Of a DNA stretch of 22,235 bases, positions 7,264 to 15,590 are shown in pieces (within the stretch, counting starts at the first letter, position 1; each line of letters begins with the position of its first letter). The notes below the pieces were generated by a model that ran no database searches, had not been told where the DNA came from, and was given only the letters and a program-made list of their open reading frames with translations. The stretch spans positions 1 to 22,235 of the forward strand of contig JALQSY010000011.1 in assembly GCA_023264215.1 (NCBI GenBank), read 5' to 3'. The stretch comes from Candidatus Nanopelagicales bacterium. GTDB taxonomy: Bacteria; Actinomycetota; Actinomycetes; S36-B12. A program made the translations under genes and the position numbers.

Positions 7264-8040
7264 ATGAGCCGGGTCGCACTGCTTCAGGTCTCCTCGGATG
7301 CCTCGGAGGGACCGACCGATCGCATCGAGCGGGTCCTGGGGATGCTCGGCGAGGTCCTCCCCCAGGCCGATATCGCCGTCCTGCCCGAGCTATGGGTCTG
7401 CGGCGCCTTCGACCTCCCGCTGGCGCGTCAGGTCGCGGCCCCGCTCGATAACCCCGTCATCTCGCGCATCCAGGCGATGGCGGCGCAGACCGGCACCTGG
7501 ATCCACGCGGGCTCATACGCGGAGCGCCTGCCCGACGGTCAGACGTTCAACACCGCGGTCCTCATCGGCCCGGGCGGGGAGATCGTCGCGACCTACCGCA
7601 AACGCCACCTCTTCGGCTTCGAGACCGGCGAGCGCACCCTCATGTCGTTCGGGGACGGCCTCGTCGTCGCCGAGACGCCGCTCGGCGCCACCGGCCTCGC
7701 GACCTGCTACGACCTTCGCTTCCCCGAGATGTTCCGCGACCTGATCGATGCCGGTGCCGAGACGTTCCTCCTCGCATCCGGGTGGCCGACCCCGCGCATC
7801 GAGCACTGGCGGGTCCTGGCGCGCGCCCGGGCGATCGAGGACCTCGCCTGGGTCGTGGCCTGCAATGGGGTCGGCAATCACGCGGACATCACGCTCGGGG
7901 GCCACTCGATCGTGGTCGATCCCCAGGGGAATGTCATCGCCGAAGCCGGAGACGAGGAAACCGTCCTCTTCGCCGACGTCGAGCCAGAGAAGTCCGCCGA
8001 GTGGCGCAAGGCCTTCCCCGCGCTGGGCGACCGCCGCTGA
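7264..8040 (+). CDS. carbon-nitrogen hydrolase (nitrilase superfamily)
   Basis: This 258-residue cytosolic enzyme is of the nitrilase/amidase superfamily. The catalytic triad is visible: Glu42 in LPELWVCG, Lys113 in TYRKRHLF and Cys148 in ATCYDLRFPEMF. The length and the YRKRHLF and CYDLRFPE motifs are closest to the Nit2/omega-amidase-like branch, which hydrolyses amides such as deaminated glutamine or glutathione; the substrate cannot be fixed from sequence. It may be co-transcribed with the rhodanese gene (9-nt gap), but TAGCCT (7252-7257), which includes the rhodanese stop, sits 6 nt before the ATG and could be its own leaderless promoter. Its stop is one nucleotide from the stop of the convergent gene. 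Confidence 0.92.
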   Translation: MSRVALLQVSSDASEGPTDRIERVLGMLGEVLPQADIAVLPELWVCGAFDLPLARQVAAPLDNPVISRIQAMAAQTGTWIHAGSYAERLPDGQTFNTAVLIGPGGEIVATYRKRHLFGFETGERTLMSFGDGLVVAETPLGATGLATCYDLRFPEMFRDLIDAGAETFLLASGWPTPRIEHWRVLARARAIEDLAWVVACNGVGNHADITLGGHSIVVDPQGNVIAEAGDEETVLFADVEPEKSAEWRKAFPALGDRR

Positions 8041-8041
8041 G

Positions 8042-8497
8042 TCAGCGCGTGGTGATCTGGAACTCGACCTCGTACGTCGAGCCACCGCTGATGCCCTGGA
8101 CCGCGTAGCCGAAGGATCCCTGACGGTCGAGTTGGAAGTTCAGGTAGTACTGGCCGCCACGGACCGTCGTGAAGATGCCGCCGCCGATACGATCGAGCGA
8201 GCCATGGCAGCCCTTGCCCGCCGGGTTGAAGCGCAGGAGCTCCAGTCGCGTCCCGTCTTTGAGTCCCTGGGCCGCGCGACCCTGGATGATCGTGTTGCGA
8301 CCTGCCGGGATCCTGCCCGTGGGGGTGAGCGAGGCGGAGCCGCCCGACCAATACTGCAGGTTTGGCTGGACGGTGAATCCGCACTTGGTGAGTGTCGACG
8401 GCGACATTCGCGGCGTAGCAGCGGCGGACGATCCGCTCATCAGGCCGACCGACACGACGGCGGTAGCGACTCCCAGGACAACGATCGATCGGCGCAT
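8042..8497 (-). CDS. small secreted protein of unknown function
   Basis: This 151-residue product has a signal peptide (1-27, ending SSAAA). The mature part is rich in Gly, Thr and beta-prone residues and has exactly two cysteines (C39 and C97) that could form a disulfide. No family was recognised. The ATG at 8497 is favoured by AGAGGG six nucleotides upstream on the minus strand; an earlier in-frame ATG at 8560 would place 21 residues before the signal peptide. It lies downstream of the MDMPI-like gene with an 83-nt gap and may have its own promoter. Confidence 0.75.
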   Translation of the reverse strand: MRRSIVVLGVATAVVSVGLMSGSSAAATPRMSPSTLTKCGFTVQPNLQYWSGGSASLTPTGRIPAGRNTIIQGRAAQGLKDGTRLELLRFNPAGKGCHGSLDRIGGGIFTTVRGGQYYLNFQLDRQGSFGYAVQGISGGSTYEVEFQITTR

Positions 8498-8580
8498 GGT
8501 TCCCTCTCGTGTGAAGCGGCCCGATGCCGCGCATGCGAGCCTAAGGACTACGCCGTTCAAGGACGATGCGCGACGCGCCG

Positions 8581-9432
8581 CTAGATCATCACGCGGAAGT
8601 TGTCGAGAGTCCGCTCAGCCAGCGCGGCATCTCCGGCAATCGTCACCTGGTCGCGCCACGGCTGCGGTTCACCGCGACCGCACGACAGAGCGAGGTAGGC
8701 CGGCCAGCTCATCGCCATCGTGACCGTCGCCGCACCCGCCTGGTCGAGTAGGTCCTCCTCGATCACCCGCGCGCGTCCATCGTCGCCGACCGCGACGAGA
8801 GCGCCCCCCTCGATCCCCGGACCCGTGATGCGCACCTCCAGCACCTGGCCCGCAGACGCCCCGGCGAGCTTCGCCCACACCTTGCCCAGGCCGGGCAGCA
8901 GTTGGGCAGCTGTCGCCTGAGCACCCGGGGTGTCCAGGTGCCCGGGACGCCCGAGCGCGTCGCGGATGTCCTGCTCGTGGACCCAGGTGTCCAGGGTGCG
9001 CATGCGCAGCACGCGTCCCAGGGGCGCGGTGCCGAGTGGACCCATCACTTCGACGGTCGCGTCGCGTGCTCCTGACTCGAGTTCATGCGTGCGTCGCGCC
9101 ACTCGGTCCGCGAGTTCGACGAGCACCGCCTCGCGCGTCCAGGAGCGTCGCAGGTCCACGGGGATCTCGGTGACGCGTCCGAAGTCGTTGGCGACGTGGG
9201 GAAGCGTGGACCAGTCGGGCTCATGCGGCGGGTCGAACTCCCCGATCAGCATGCCCTCGATCCAGCCCACGTGGGCGACGATGTCGCCCACGCTCCAGCC
9301 CGGCAGCGCGGTGGGCGCGTCCCATTCCTCCTGCGACAGCCCGGTCACGAGATCGATGAAGTCCTCGGAAGCGGATCGCCATGCGGCGAAGACCTCATCG
9401 AAGCCGGCGTCATCGGCAAGGGGCGCGGTCAT
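8581..9432 (-). CDS. maleylpyruvate isomerase family, mycothiol-dependent-type enzyme (DinB-like)
   Basis: This 283-residue protein has an N-terminal DinB/MDMPI four-helix domain (about 8-160) with WSVGDIVAHVGWIEG and TLDTWVHEQDIRDAL. By comparison with mycothiol-dependent maleylpyruvate isomerase the metal ligands would be His54, Asp148 (usually Glu) and His152. The C-terminal half (about 165-283) resembles the SCP2-like domain often attached. Members use mycothiol as cofactor or in thiol transfer, which fits an actinomycete; the substrate is unknown. It begins 23 nt after the bkdC stop, so it may belong to the bkd operon, but TAGCGT (9439-9444, minus strand) lies 6 nt before its ATG and could drive it as a leaderless message. 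Confidence 0.85.
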   Translation of the reverse strand: MTAPLADDAGFDEVFAAWRSASEDFIDLVTGLSQEEWDAPTALPGWSVGDIVAHVGWIEGMLIGEFDPPHEPDWSTLPHVANDFGRVTEIPVDLRRSWTREAVLVELADRVARRTHELESGARDATVEVMGPLGTAPLGRVLRMRTLDTWVHEQDIRDALGRPGHLDTPGAQATAAQLLPGLGKVWAKLAGASAGQVLEVRITGPGIEGGALVAVGDDGRARVIEEDLLDQAGAATVTMAMSWPAYLALSCGRGEPQPWRDQVTIAGDAALAERTLDNFRVMI

Positions 9433-9455
9433 GGGCCCACGCTAGTGCAGCACGC

Positions 9456-10679
9456 TCACGCGGGGGGCGCATGCAGGTAGGCCGCGACGTCGGCCAGGAA
9501 GGTCGAGCCCGCCGCCCCGTCGACCACTCGGTGGTCGAAGGACAGCGACAACTGCATGACGGGACGCACGGCGATGCCGCCGTGGACCACCCAGGGGCGG
9601 TCGACGATGCGCCCCAGGGCCAGGATCGCCGCCTCTCCCGGATTGAGGATCGGCGTACCGCCGTCGATTCCGAAGACGCCGATGTTGGTGATCGTGATCG
9701 TCCCCTCGAGCGAATCCGCGGGAGTCAGCCGCCGCTCGCGCGCGCGCTCGGTGAGGTCGGTGATGGCGCGAGCGAGCCCGCTGAGCGAGAGGGACCCCGC
9801 GTCGCGCACATTGGGCACGACCAGGCCGCGATCGCTGGCGACGGCGAGGCCGAGATTGACGAAGGGGTAGACCTCGATCTCGGCCGATCCGTCCGGGAGG
9901 TCGATCCACGATGCATTGACGACAGGAGTGCGTCGCACCGCGTGCAGCACCGCCGCTGCCGCGATGGTCAGGGCGGTGACCCGGGCGTCGGAGAACTCCG
10001 GATCGCTGCGCAGGCGCTGCACGAGCGCGACGGTCGCGCTCACATCGACATCAACCCACTCGGTCACGTGGGGTGCGGTCGCCATGGAGCGCACCATCGC
10101 CTGGGCCATCTGCCTCTGCACGCCGCGCACGGGGATCCGCTCGCCTCGCACCGGACGACCGACGTCCGCGGGCGGACTGCCGGCGGCCCCGCGCACGTCG
10201 TCGCGCGTGACGTCGCCGTGAGGACCCGTGGGAGTGATGCGCGTGAGGTCGACGCCGAGTTCGCGAGCGAGTGCGCGCACGGGTGGCTTGGCCAGCGGCC
10301 TACCCGACGGGACGGCATCGGGGACACCGCTCTCGTGCTGGCCCGCCTGCTCCTGGCGGGCTGCCCTCGCACCTCTCAGGTGCCGGCGCCGCCCGGTCGA
10401 GTGCTCCACGCCGTAGCCCACGAGGACCGGCTCGCGGTCGGCGACCTCCACCGCGAGGATCGGCGTGCCCACGGGCACGACCTCGCCCGGTGCGACGAGC
10501 AGCGTGGCTACTCGGCCGGCAAAGGGGCAGGGCAATTCCACGACGGCCTTGGCCGTCTCGATGTCGACAATCGGCTGGTTGACCGCGACCTCGTCACCGA
10601 CGCCCACGCGCCATCCCACGATCTCCGCCTCCGTCAGGCCCTCGCCGACATCGGGGAGCACGAACTCCTGGATGCTCAT
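9456..10679 (-). CDS. bkdC: branched-chain 2-oxoacid dehydrogenase E2 (dihydrolipoyl acyltransferase)
   Basis: This 407-residue core protein of the complex takes the acyl group from E1 on its lipoyl arm and passes it to CoA. It has one lipoyl domain (1-80; lipoyl Lys44 in IETAKA), a short E1/E3-binding domain (about 129-163, PPVRALARELGVDL) and a catalytic domain (about 180-405) with His383 and Asp387 in SFDHRVVDGAAG. A charged linker at about 93-125 joins the first two. ATGA overlap with bkdB (10676-10679) shows coupling. The substrate class (branched-chain) is inferred from the E1 subunits. The E3 lipoamide dehydrogenase is not in this window. Confidence 0.93.
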   Translation of the reverse strand: MSIQEFVLPDVGEGLTEAEIVGWRVGVGDEVAVNQPIVDIETAKAVVELPCPFAGRVATLLVAPGEVVPVGTPILAVEVADREPVLVGYGVEHSTGRRRHLRGARAARQEQAGQHESGVPDAVPSGRPLAKPPVRALARELGVDLTRITPTGPHGDVTRDDVRGAAGSPPADVGRPVRGERIPVRGVQRQMAQAMVRSMATAPHVTEWVDVDVSATVALVQRLRSDPEFSDARVTALTIAAAAVLHAVRRTPVVNASWIDLPDGSAEIEVYPFVNLGLAVASDRGLVVPNVRDAGSLSLSGLARAITDLTERARERRLTPADSLEGTITITNIGVFGIDGGTPILNPGEAAILALGRIVDRPWVVHGGIAVRPVMQLSLSFDHRVVDGAAGSTFLADVAAYLHAPPA

Positions 10680-11653
10680 ACGGCGATCACTCGGTCGATG
10701 GCATCGAGGACACGGTCCACATCGGGCAGGTAGTGCTGCTCGTACCGGTTGGGCGGGTAGGGCAGGTGTGCGCCGCCCACGCGCTCGACCGGTGCCTCCA
10801 GCGAGAAGAAGCAGCGCTCGGAGATCGCCGCGGCCACCTCGGAGCCGATGCCGAGCATGACCGGGGCCTCATGCACGACGATGCAGCGGCCGGTGGCCTG
10901 CACGTCCCGCACCACGGGATCGAGGTCCAGCGGCGAGAGCGACCTCAGGTCGATGACCGAGCACTCGACGCCGTCCTCGGCGGCCGCCTGCGCGGTCTCC
11001 AGGCAGGTGCGGACCATCGGACCGTAGGCGACGAGCGTCACGTCCGCACCGGTGCGCAGCACGCGCGAGGTCCACGGTGAGCCACTGATGGGCGAGACCT
11101 CGTCGACCTCGGCGCGATCCCAGTAGCGGCGCTTGGGCTCGAGGTAGATGACCGGATCGTCGCTGGCGATCGCCTGCTGGATCGTGACGTAGGCCTCGGC
11201 AGCATCCGCGGGGGTGAGCACGCGCAGCCCCGGCGTGTGAGCGAAGTAGGCCTCCGGTGACTCGCTGTGGTGCTCGACCGCCCCGATGCCGCCGCCGTAG
11301 GGGATGCGGATGACGATGGGCATGGGGGTGATCCCACCGGAGCGGTAGTGGTGCTTGGCGACCATCGTCACGATCTGGTCGAACGCCGGATAGACGAAGC
11401 CGTCGAATTGGATCTCGACGACCGGGCGGTAGCCGCGCATGGCGAGTCCGACAGCGGTGCCGACGATCCCGCTCTCGGCCAGCGGCGCATCGATGACGCG
11501 ATCCTCGCCGAAGTCCTTCTGCAGGCCATCGGTCACCCGGAACACCCCGCCCAGCGGCCCGATGTCCTCGCCCATGAGGAGGACCTTGGGGTCGTTGTCC
11601 ATGGCGCGGCGCAGTCCCGCATTGAGGGCCTGGACCATGGTCAGCGAGGTCAT
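10676..11653 (-). CDS. bkdB: branched-chain 2-oxoacid dehydrogenase E1 beta subunit
   Basis: This 325-residue transketolase-type beta subunit binds the pyrimidine side of thiamine diphosphate. Glu60 in PLAESGIVG is at the position of the cofactor-activating glutamate. Other family hallmarks are LMGEDIGPLGGVFRVT, IPYGGGIGAVEHHSES and the C-terminal domain with HEAPVMLGIGSE. Together with the alpha subunit it decarboxylates branched-chain 2-oxoacids derived from valine, leucine and isoleucine and reductively acylates E2. It overlaps its neighbours by 4 nt on both sides (11650-11653 and 10676-10679), so synthesis is coupled in the order alpha, beta, E2. Confidence 0.94.
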   Translation of the reverse strand: MTSLTMVQALNAGLRRAMDNDPKVLLMGEDIGPLGGVFRVTDGLQKDFGEDRVIDAPLAESGIVGTAVGLAMRGYRPVVEIQFDGFVYPAFDQIVTMVAKHHYRSGGITPMPIVIRIPYGGGIGAVEHHSESPEAYFAHTPGLRVLTPADAAEAYVTIQQAIASDDPVIYLEPKRRYWDRAEVDEVSPISGSPWTSRVLRTGADVTLVAYGPMVRTCLETAQAAAEDGVECSVIDLRSLSPLDLDPVVRDVQATGRCIVVHEAPVMLGIGSEVAAAISERCFFSLEAPVERVGGAHLPYPPNRYEQHYLPDVDRVLDAIDRVIAV

Positions 11654-12714
11654 GACGCGTCTCCCGCGGCCAGGTAGTCGGCCATCGCCGCTCGGTCGGC
11701 CTCCACCTGAAGGTGGGGCTCGGCGTACGCGTGCTCGAACATCCCCAGCGGCTCCGGGTCGGCCATGCCGCGGATCGCGGATCGCAGCCTCTCCCCGAGC
11801 GCATCCGCCTCGGCGTCTACCGCGGCCACGAACTGCGGATCGATCGCATCGACCGCGCGCATATGGCGGACCAGACGGTCGAGTGGATCGAGGGACTCCC
11901 AGTGCGAGAGCTCGGCCTCGTCGCGATAGCGGGTGGGATCATCGGATGTCGTGTGCGGGCCTCGGCGGTAGGTGACCGCCTCGATGAACGCCGGTCCGCC
12001 ACCCTCGCGAGCCCGATCGAGGAACGCGCGCGTGACCGCCAGGTTGGCGAGCACGTCATTGCCGTCGACGCGCACCGACGCCATGCCGTAGCCGGCTGCA
12101 CGCACGGACAGGGGTGCGCGCGCCTGGCGTGCTACCGGGACGGAGATGGCCCACTGGTTGTTCTGCACGAAGAACACCACCGGCGCGTTGAACGCGGTGG
12201 CGAAGACCATCGCCTCGTGCACATCACCCGTGCTCGTCGCTCCGTCCCCGAAGCACGACAGGACGGCCTCATCGGCACCGTCCCGCTGGATCCCCATCGC
12301 GTATCCGACGGAGTGCAGGGCGTGCGAGCCGATCACGATCGTGAAGATGCCGAGTCCGACCCGACGGGGATCCCAGCTCGCGTGGCTCACGCCTCGGTAC
12401 AGGTGCAGGAGTTCGACGGGGTCGACGCCGCGGACGTGGAACAGGCCGACCTCGCGGTACGTCGTGAACCCATAGTCGTGAGGTCGCATAGCATGACCGG
12501 CACCGACCTGAGCGCCCTCCTGACCGAGCACCGGGCACCACAGTCCGAGCTCGCCCGTGCGCTGCAGTGCCGTCGACTCGGTGTCCTGCCGACGGGTGAG
12601 GACGATGTCGCGGTACAGCTGGCGCAGGAGGCCGGCATCGACCTCGAGCGGGTAGTCGGGGTGCTCTCGCAACTCGCCATCGGGCGACAGCAGCGAGATG
12701 ACGTCATCGGTCAT
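11650..12714 (-). CDS. bkdA: branched-chain 2-oxoacid dehydrogenase E1 alpha subunit
   Basis: This 354-residue protein is the first gene of the operon. The thiamine diphosphate motif starts at GDG (156-158 in [11 protein letters not shown]) and ends at NN (185-186 in [10 protein letters not shown]). The loop [15 protein letters not shown], with HTTSDD, is typical of branched-chain rather than pyruvate dehydrogenase alpha subunits, which supports the substrate assignment. The ATG at 12714 is chosen because AAGGG lies 9 nt upstream on the minus strand and the sequence before it (Arg/Pro-rich) does not look like protein; an in-frame alternative begins at 12756. The promoter should lie in the 122-bp divergent gap shared with devR. 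Confidence 0.93.
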   Translation of the reverse strand: MTDDVISLLSPDGELREHPDYPLEVDAGLLRQLYRDIVLTRRQDTESTALQRTGELGLWCPVLGQEGAQVGAGHAMRPHDYGFTTYREVGLFHVRGVDPVELLHLYRGVSHASWDPRRVGLGIFTIVIGSHALHSVGYAMGIQRDGADEAVLSCFGDGATSTGDVHEAMVFATAFNAPVVFFVQNNQWAISVPVARQARAPLSVRAAGYGMASVRVDGNDVLANLAVTRAFLDRAREGGGPAFIEAVTYRRGPHTTSDDPTRYRDEAELSHWESLDPLDRLVRHMRAVDAIDPQFVAAVDAEADALGERLRSAIRGMADPEPLGMFEHAYAEPHLQVEADRAAMADYLAAGDAS

Positions 12715-12836
12715 GGTGTGGACCCTTCGCCTCGGGCCTCGTGAGCCCGGAACCATCCAAGCACCGCTCGCAGGAGACCGGAAGGACGCCCCGCCCAGCC
12801 TGTCCTCGGCGGCTGTGCGGATGCCACACTGGGCGC

Positions 12837-13487
12837 ATGGCGATCCGAGTGTTCCTGCTCGACGACCACGAGATCGTGCGTCGTGGACTCGCCGACCTCA
12901 TCGGCCTGGAGGACGACATCGAGGTGGTCGGCGAGGCCGGGACCACCACCGAGGCGCTGGCGCGCATTCCTGCGACGCGCCCCGATGTCGCCGTGCTCGA
13001 CGTACGCCTGCCGGACGGCAGCGGCGTGGAGGTGTGCCGCGAGATCCGCAACAGCATGCCGGAGACCCGCTGCCTCATGCTCACCTCCTACGCCGACGAC
13101 GAGGCGCTCTTCAACGCCATCATGGCGGGCGCATCCGGCTACGTGCTCAAGGAGATCCGCGGCAATGACCTCGTCGACGCGATCCGCCAGGTGGCAGCCG
13201 GACGATCGCTTCTCGACCCGGTGGCCACGCAGCGGGTCATGGACCGGCTTCGGCGCGGCGAGGAGCATGACGAGCGTCTGGGCGCTCTCACCGAACAGGA
13301 GCAGCGCATCCTGGATCTCATCGGGGAGGGCCTGACCAACCGCCAGATCGGCGAGCGCATGCACCTGGCCGAGAAGACCGTCAAGAACTACGTCTCGTCG
13401 CTCCTCGCCAAGATGGGCATGGAGCGGCGGACGCAGGCGGCGGCGTACGTGGCGCGGCGTGACGCCGAGCAGCATCGCTCGGACTGA
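12837..13487 (+). CDS. devR: DevR/DosR-like response regulator (NarL/LuxR class)
   Basis: This 216-residue two-component regulator has a receiver domain (1-118): acidic pocket D9/D10, phosphoacceptor Asp55 in [12 protein letters not shown], Thr83 in [10 protein letters not shown] and Lys105 in GYVLKEI. The LuxR-type DNA-binding domain (about 148-210) contains [24 protein letters not shown] and GMERRTQAA. These stretches closely follow mycobacterial DevR/DosR, the hypoxia and NO dormancy regulator. The ATG at 12837 matches the family N-terminus; CACACT (12826-12831) lies 5 nt upstream and no Shine-Dalgarno is present, so translation may be leaderless. No canonical DosR box was recognised here. 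It converges on the devS-like gene with no intervening base. Confidence 0.93.
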   Translation: MAIRVFLLDDHEIVRRGLADLIGLEDDIEVVGEAGTTTEALARIPATRPDVAVLDVRLPDGSGVEVCREIRNSMPETRCLMLTSYADDEALFNAIMAGASGYVLKEIRGNDLVDAIRQVAAGRSLLDPVATQRVMDRLRRGEEHDERLGALTEQEQRILDLIGEGLTNRQIGERMHLAEKTVKNYVSSLLAKMGMERRTQAAAYVARRDAEQHRSD

Positions 13488-15035
13488 TCAGGCCGAGCCC
13501 ACCAGCGGGACCTGCCAGCGCACCCGGGTGCCGCCTTCTGCCGTGGCTTCCTCGACCGCGCACTCGCCTCCGAGCTCGACGGCCCGTGCCGCCATGTTGG
13601 CCAGACCGCTTCGTCGCCCCTGATCGCCGAGGCCGATGCCGTCATCGGTCACCGTCAGCGACAGCGACGTGCGATCGACCTCCACCAGCACGTCCACCCG
13701 GTGCGCACGGGCATGCTTGGCCGCATTGGTCAGTGCCTCGCGAAGCACGGCGAGCACGTGCTCGGTGACAGCGGGCGCTGCCATCGTGTCGACGGGACCG
13801 ACGAAGCGAACGGCGGGCTCGAAGCCCAGGAGCGCACCGGACTGGGCCGCCTCGCGCAGGACACGGGAGCGCAGCGAGTCCGAGCCGGCCTCAACCGGCT
13901 CGTGCAGCGCGAAGATCGTCTGCCGGATCTCGCGGATCGTCTCATCGAGATCGTCGACCGCCCGGCCGATGCGCTGCTCGACCTCCGGTGCCAGGGGAGC
14001 CAGTCGCAGCGCCCCCTGCAGTTGCATGCCCGTGGCGAACAGGCGCTGGATCACCAGGTCGTGCAGGTCACGGGCGATCCGATCGCGATCCTCGAAGATC
14101 GACAGGCGCTCGCGCTCGCGGCGGGCCTCGGCCAGGACGACGTTGACGGCGGCCTGGGCGGCGAAGGACTCGGCCACCGGGGCCAACTCGTCGTCCAGGC
14201 TGTCCCCCGGGTCCGACCAGAGCAGGTAGAGCACGCCGAGCGTGCGGTCCGGCGTGCGCAGGGGCAGCGGCATGACGGCGCCCTCCCAGGCAGGGGCCTC
14301 GCCCTCGCGCAGGCGGGTGCCCTGGAGGTCGACGCCGTGGGCTCCCGCCTCGAGGTCGACGTACTCGATGACGAAGTCGCCCTCGGCGGCGGGTACGGCG
14401 ACCGCGGCGGCCTCGGCGCGCGTCAGCGAGCGAGCCGTGGATGCGATGAGCGCGAGCAGATCCTCGGTGGAGGCTCCGCTGAGCACGGCGTTGTCGATGC
14501 GCGTGATCCCGTCGAGCCACAGTCCCCTCAGCCGAGTGAACTCGAACAGGCGCGCGTTCTCGATGGCGACAGCGGCTGCTGCAGCGAGAGCGGAGACGGT
14601 GTGCTCGTCGGCGGACGTGAAGTGATCGCCGTCGCGCTTGTCCGTCAGGTAGAGATTGCCGAACACGCGACCGCGCACGCGCACGGGGACACCGAGGAAG
14701 GACTGCATGGGCGGATGGCCGGCCGGGAAGCCTGCGGCCGCGGGATGGCGCACGATGTCATCGATGCGGATGGGCACCGGATGATCGATGAGCAGCCCGA
14801 GGACGCCGCGCCCGGTCGGCAGCGTCCCGATGTCCGCCACCATGTCATCGTCCATGCCGACGTGGATGAAGCTGCGTACCCGACCATCCGGTCCGAGCAC
14901 TCCCAGGGCCCCATAGGTCGCCTCGGACAAGGTGACGGCGGCCTGCACGATCCGGCGCAGGGTGGAGGTCAGCTCCAGGCCTGCCGCCACGGAGACGACG
15001 GCCTCGAACAGTCCCTGGTCGCGATCGGAGACCAT
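13488..15035 (-). CDS. devS: DevS/DosT-like heme-GAF sensor histidine kinase
   Basis: This 515-residue soluble kinase has GAF-A (about 10-165), GAF-B (about 180-305), a HisKA_3 dimerisation domain with phosphoacceptor His325 (ARDLHDLVIQRLF) and a HATPase domain (N-box LREALTNAAKHA, G-box DDGIGLG). In GAF-A, His107 (AGHPPMQSFLG) and Tyr129 (NLYLTDK), 22 residues apart, match the heme-ligating His149 and the distal Tyr171 of mycobacterial DevS, so it should bind heme and sense O2, NO or CO. The adjacent DevR-like protein is the obvious partner. ATG 15035 is preferred because CAGTAT (15043-15048, minus strand) lies 7 nt upstream; ATG 15044 is an alternative giving 518 residues. The opposite orientation to devR is unusual. 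Confidence 0.92.
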   Translation of the reverse strand: MVSDRDQGLFEAVVSVAAGLELTSTLRRIVQAAVTLSEATYGALGVLGPDGRVRSFIHVGMDDDMVADIGTLPTGRGVLGLLIDHPVPIRIDDIVRHPAAAGFPAGHPPMQSFLGVPVRVRGRVFGNLYLTDKRDGDHFTSADEHTVSALAAAAAVAIENARLFEFTRLRGLWLDGITRIDNAVLSGASTEDLLALIASTARSLTRAEAAAVAVPAAEGDFVIEYVDLEAGAHGVDLQGTRLREGEAPAWEGAVMPLPLRTPDRTLGVLYLLWSDPGDSLDDELAPVAESFAAQAAVNVVLAEARRERERLSIFEDRDRIARDLHDLVIQRLFATGMQLQGALRLAPLAPEVEQRIGRAVDDLDETIREIRQTIFALHEPVEAGSDSLRSRVLREAAQSGALLGFEPAVRFVGPVDTMAAPAVTEHVLAVLREALTNAAKHARAHRVDVLVEVDRTSLSLTVTDDGIGLGDQGRRSGLANMAARAVELGGECAVEEATAEGGTRVRWQVPLVGSA

Positions 15036-15056
15036 GGCATCCATACTGACAGCGTG
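15035..15056. promoter_or_regulatory. overlapping divergent -10 elements, probable bidirectional leaderless promoter
   Basis: On the plus strand CATACT (15042-15047) lies 6 nt before the GTG at 15054. On the minus strand CAGTAT (15048-15043) lies 7 nt before the ATG at 15035. The two hexamers overlap by 5 bases, so one A/T-rich patch could melt for both directions and give leaderless messages whose start codons are 18 bp apart. The -35 regions would lie inside the opposite genes and are not clear. Confidence 0.5.
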
Positions 15057-15590
15057 ACCCTGTGCTCGTGGACGCGCCGTGCATCGGCCCCGGTGGCCGC
15101 AGCGGTGCTCGCTGTCGCGCTCATCGCCGGCGCCACCCCCGCCTCGGCCCATCAGCCCGTGCGCCTGACGTCGGCCGACCGCACCCCGGCACGAGGTCCA
15201 CTGCTGGTCGACGGCACGGTGTCGTTCGCCGTCTACGCGACGGTGCGCTCCGGTACGACCCGCGGCTTCCGCGTCGGCATGCGCGCCGGGCAGAGCCTGC
15301 AGATCCAGTTGCTCATCCCCGATCGCGCACCCGCCAACCGCCTTCGGGCCACCCAGCTTCCTGCGGTCACCGTGATCGACCCGGCCGGACGGCGCACGGC
15401 GATGGTCATCGACGAGCGCACGCCGTTCTACGAGCCCTACTCGGGCACCTCCTACCTCTACCTCGCACGCCTGTCAGCGACAGCGATTCGGGGTACCTAC
15501 CAGGTGATCGTGACGGGTCGCTCGTCCACGCGTGTGCCCGTCGTGATCGGCGTGGGCTACCGCGAGGTCCCCGGCGTCGTTCGCGACTAG
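15054..15590 (+). CDS. secreted protein of unknown function
   Basis: This 178-residue product has a clear signal peptide (TRRASAPVAAAVLAVALIAGATPASA, cleavage after residue 32). The mature part starts HQPVRLTS, has no cysteine and looks all-beta, with a central GFRVGMRAGQSLQIQLLIP stretch and a later LYLARLSATAIRGTYQVIV; this is reminiscent of beta-sandwich pre-peptidase C-terminal-like domains, but that is only an impression. The frame is open for more than 400 codons upstream because it runs antisense through devS; the GTG at 15054 is chosen because the signal peptide follows at once. The stop overlaps the pabA stop (CTAG). Confidence 0.75.
   Translation: MTLCSWTRRASAPVAAAVLAVALIAGATPASAHQPVRLTSADRTPARGPLLVDGTVSFAVYATVRSGTTRGFRVGMRAGQSLQIQLLIPDRAPANRLRATQLPAVTVIDPAGRRTAMVIDERTPFYEPYSGTSYLYLARLSATAIRGTYQVIVTGRSSTRVPVVIGVGYREVPGVVRD

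Noticed and set aside
9381..10733. 450-codon plus-strand open frame opposite bkdC
   Set aside because: It is antisense to a gene with intact lipoyl and catalytic motifs; its His/Asp/Arg-rich composition is that of a shadow frame.
12715..12836. Possible DosR box in the bkdA-devR gap
   Set aside because: Only a 5-bp inverted repeat (CGGGC/GCCCG, within 12735-12755) was found; it does not fit the GGGACT-AGTCCC core of DosR sites.
13701..15053. More than 400-codon upstream extension of the secreted-protein gene
   Set aside because: The extension is antisense to devS; the signal peptide begins directly after the GTG at 15054, so the gene starts there.
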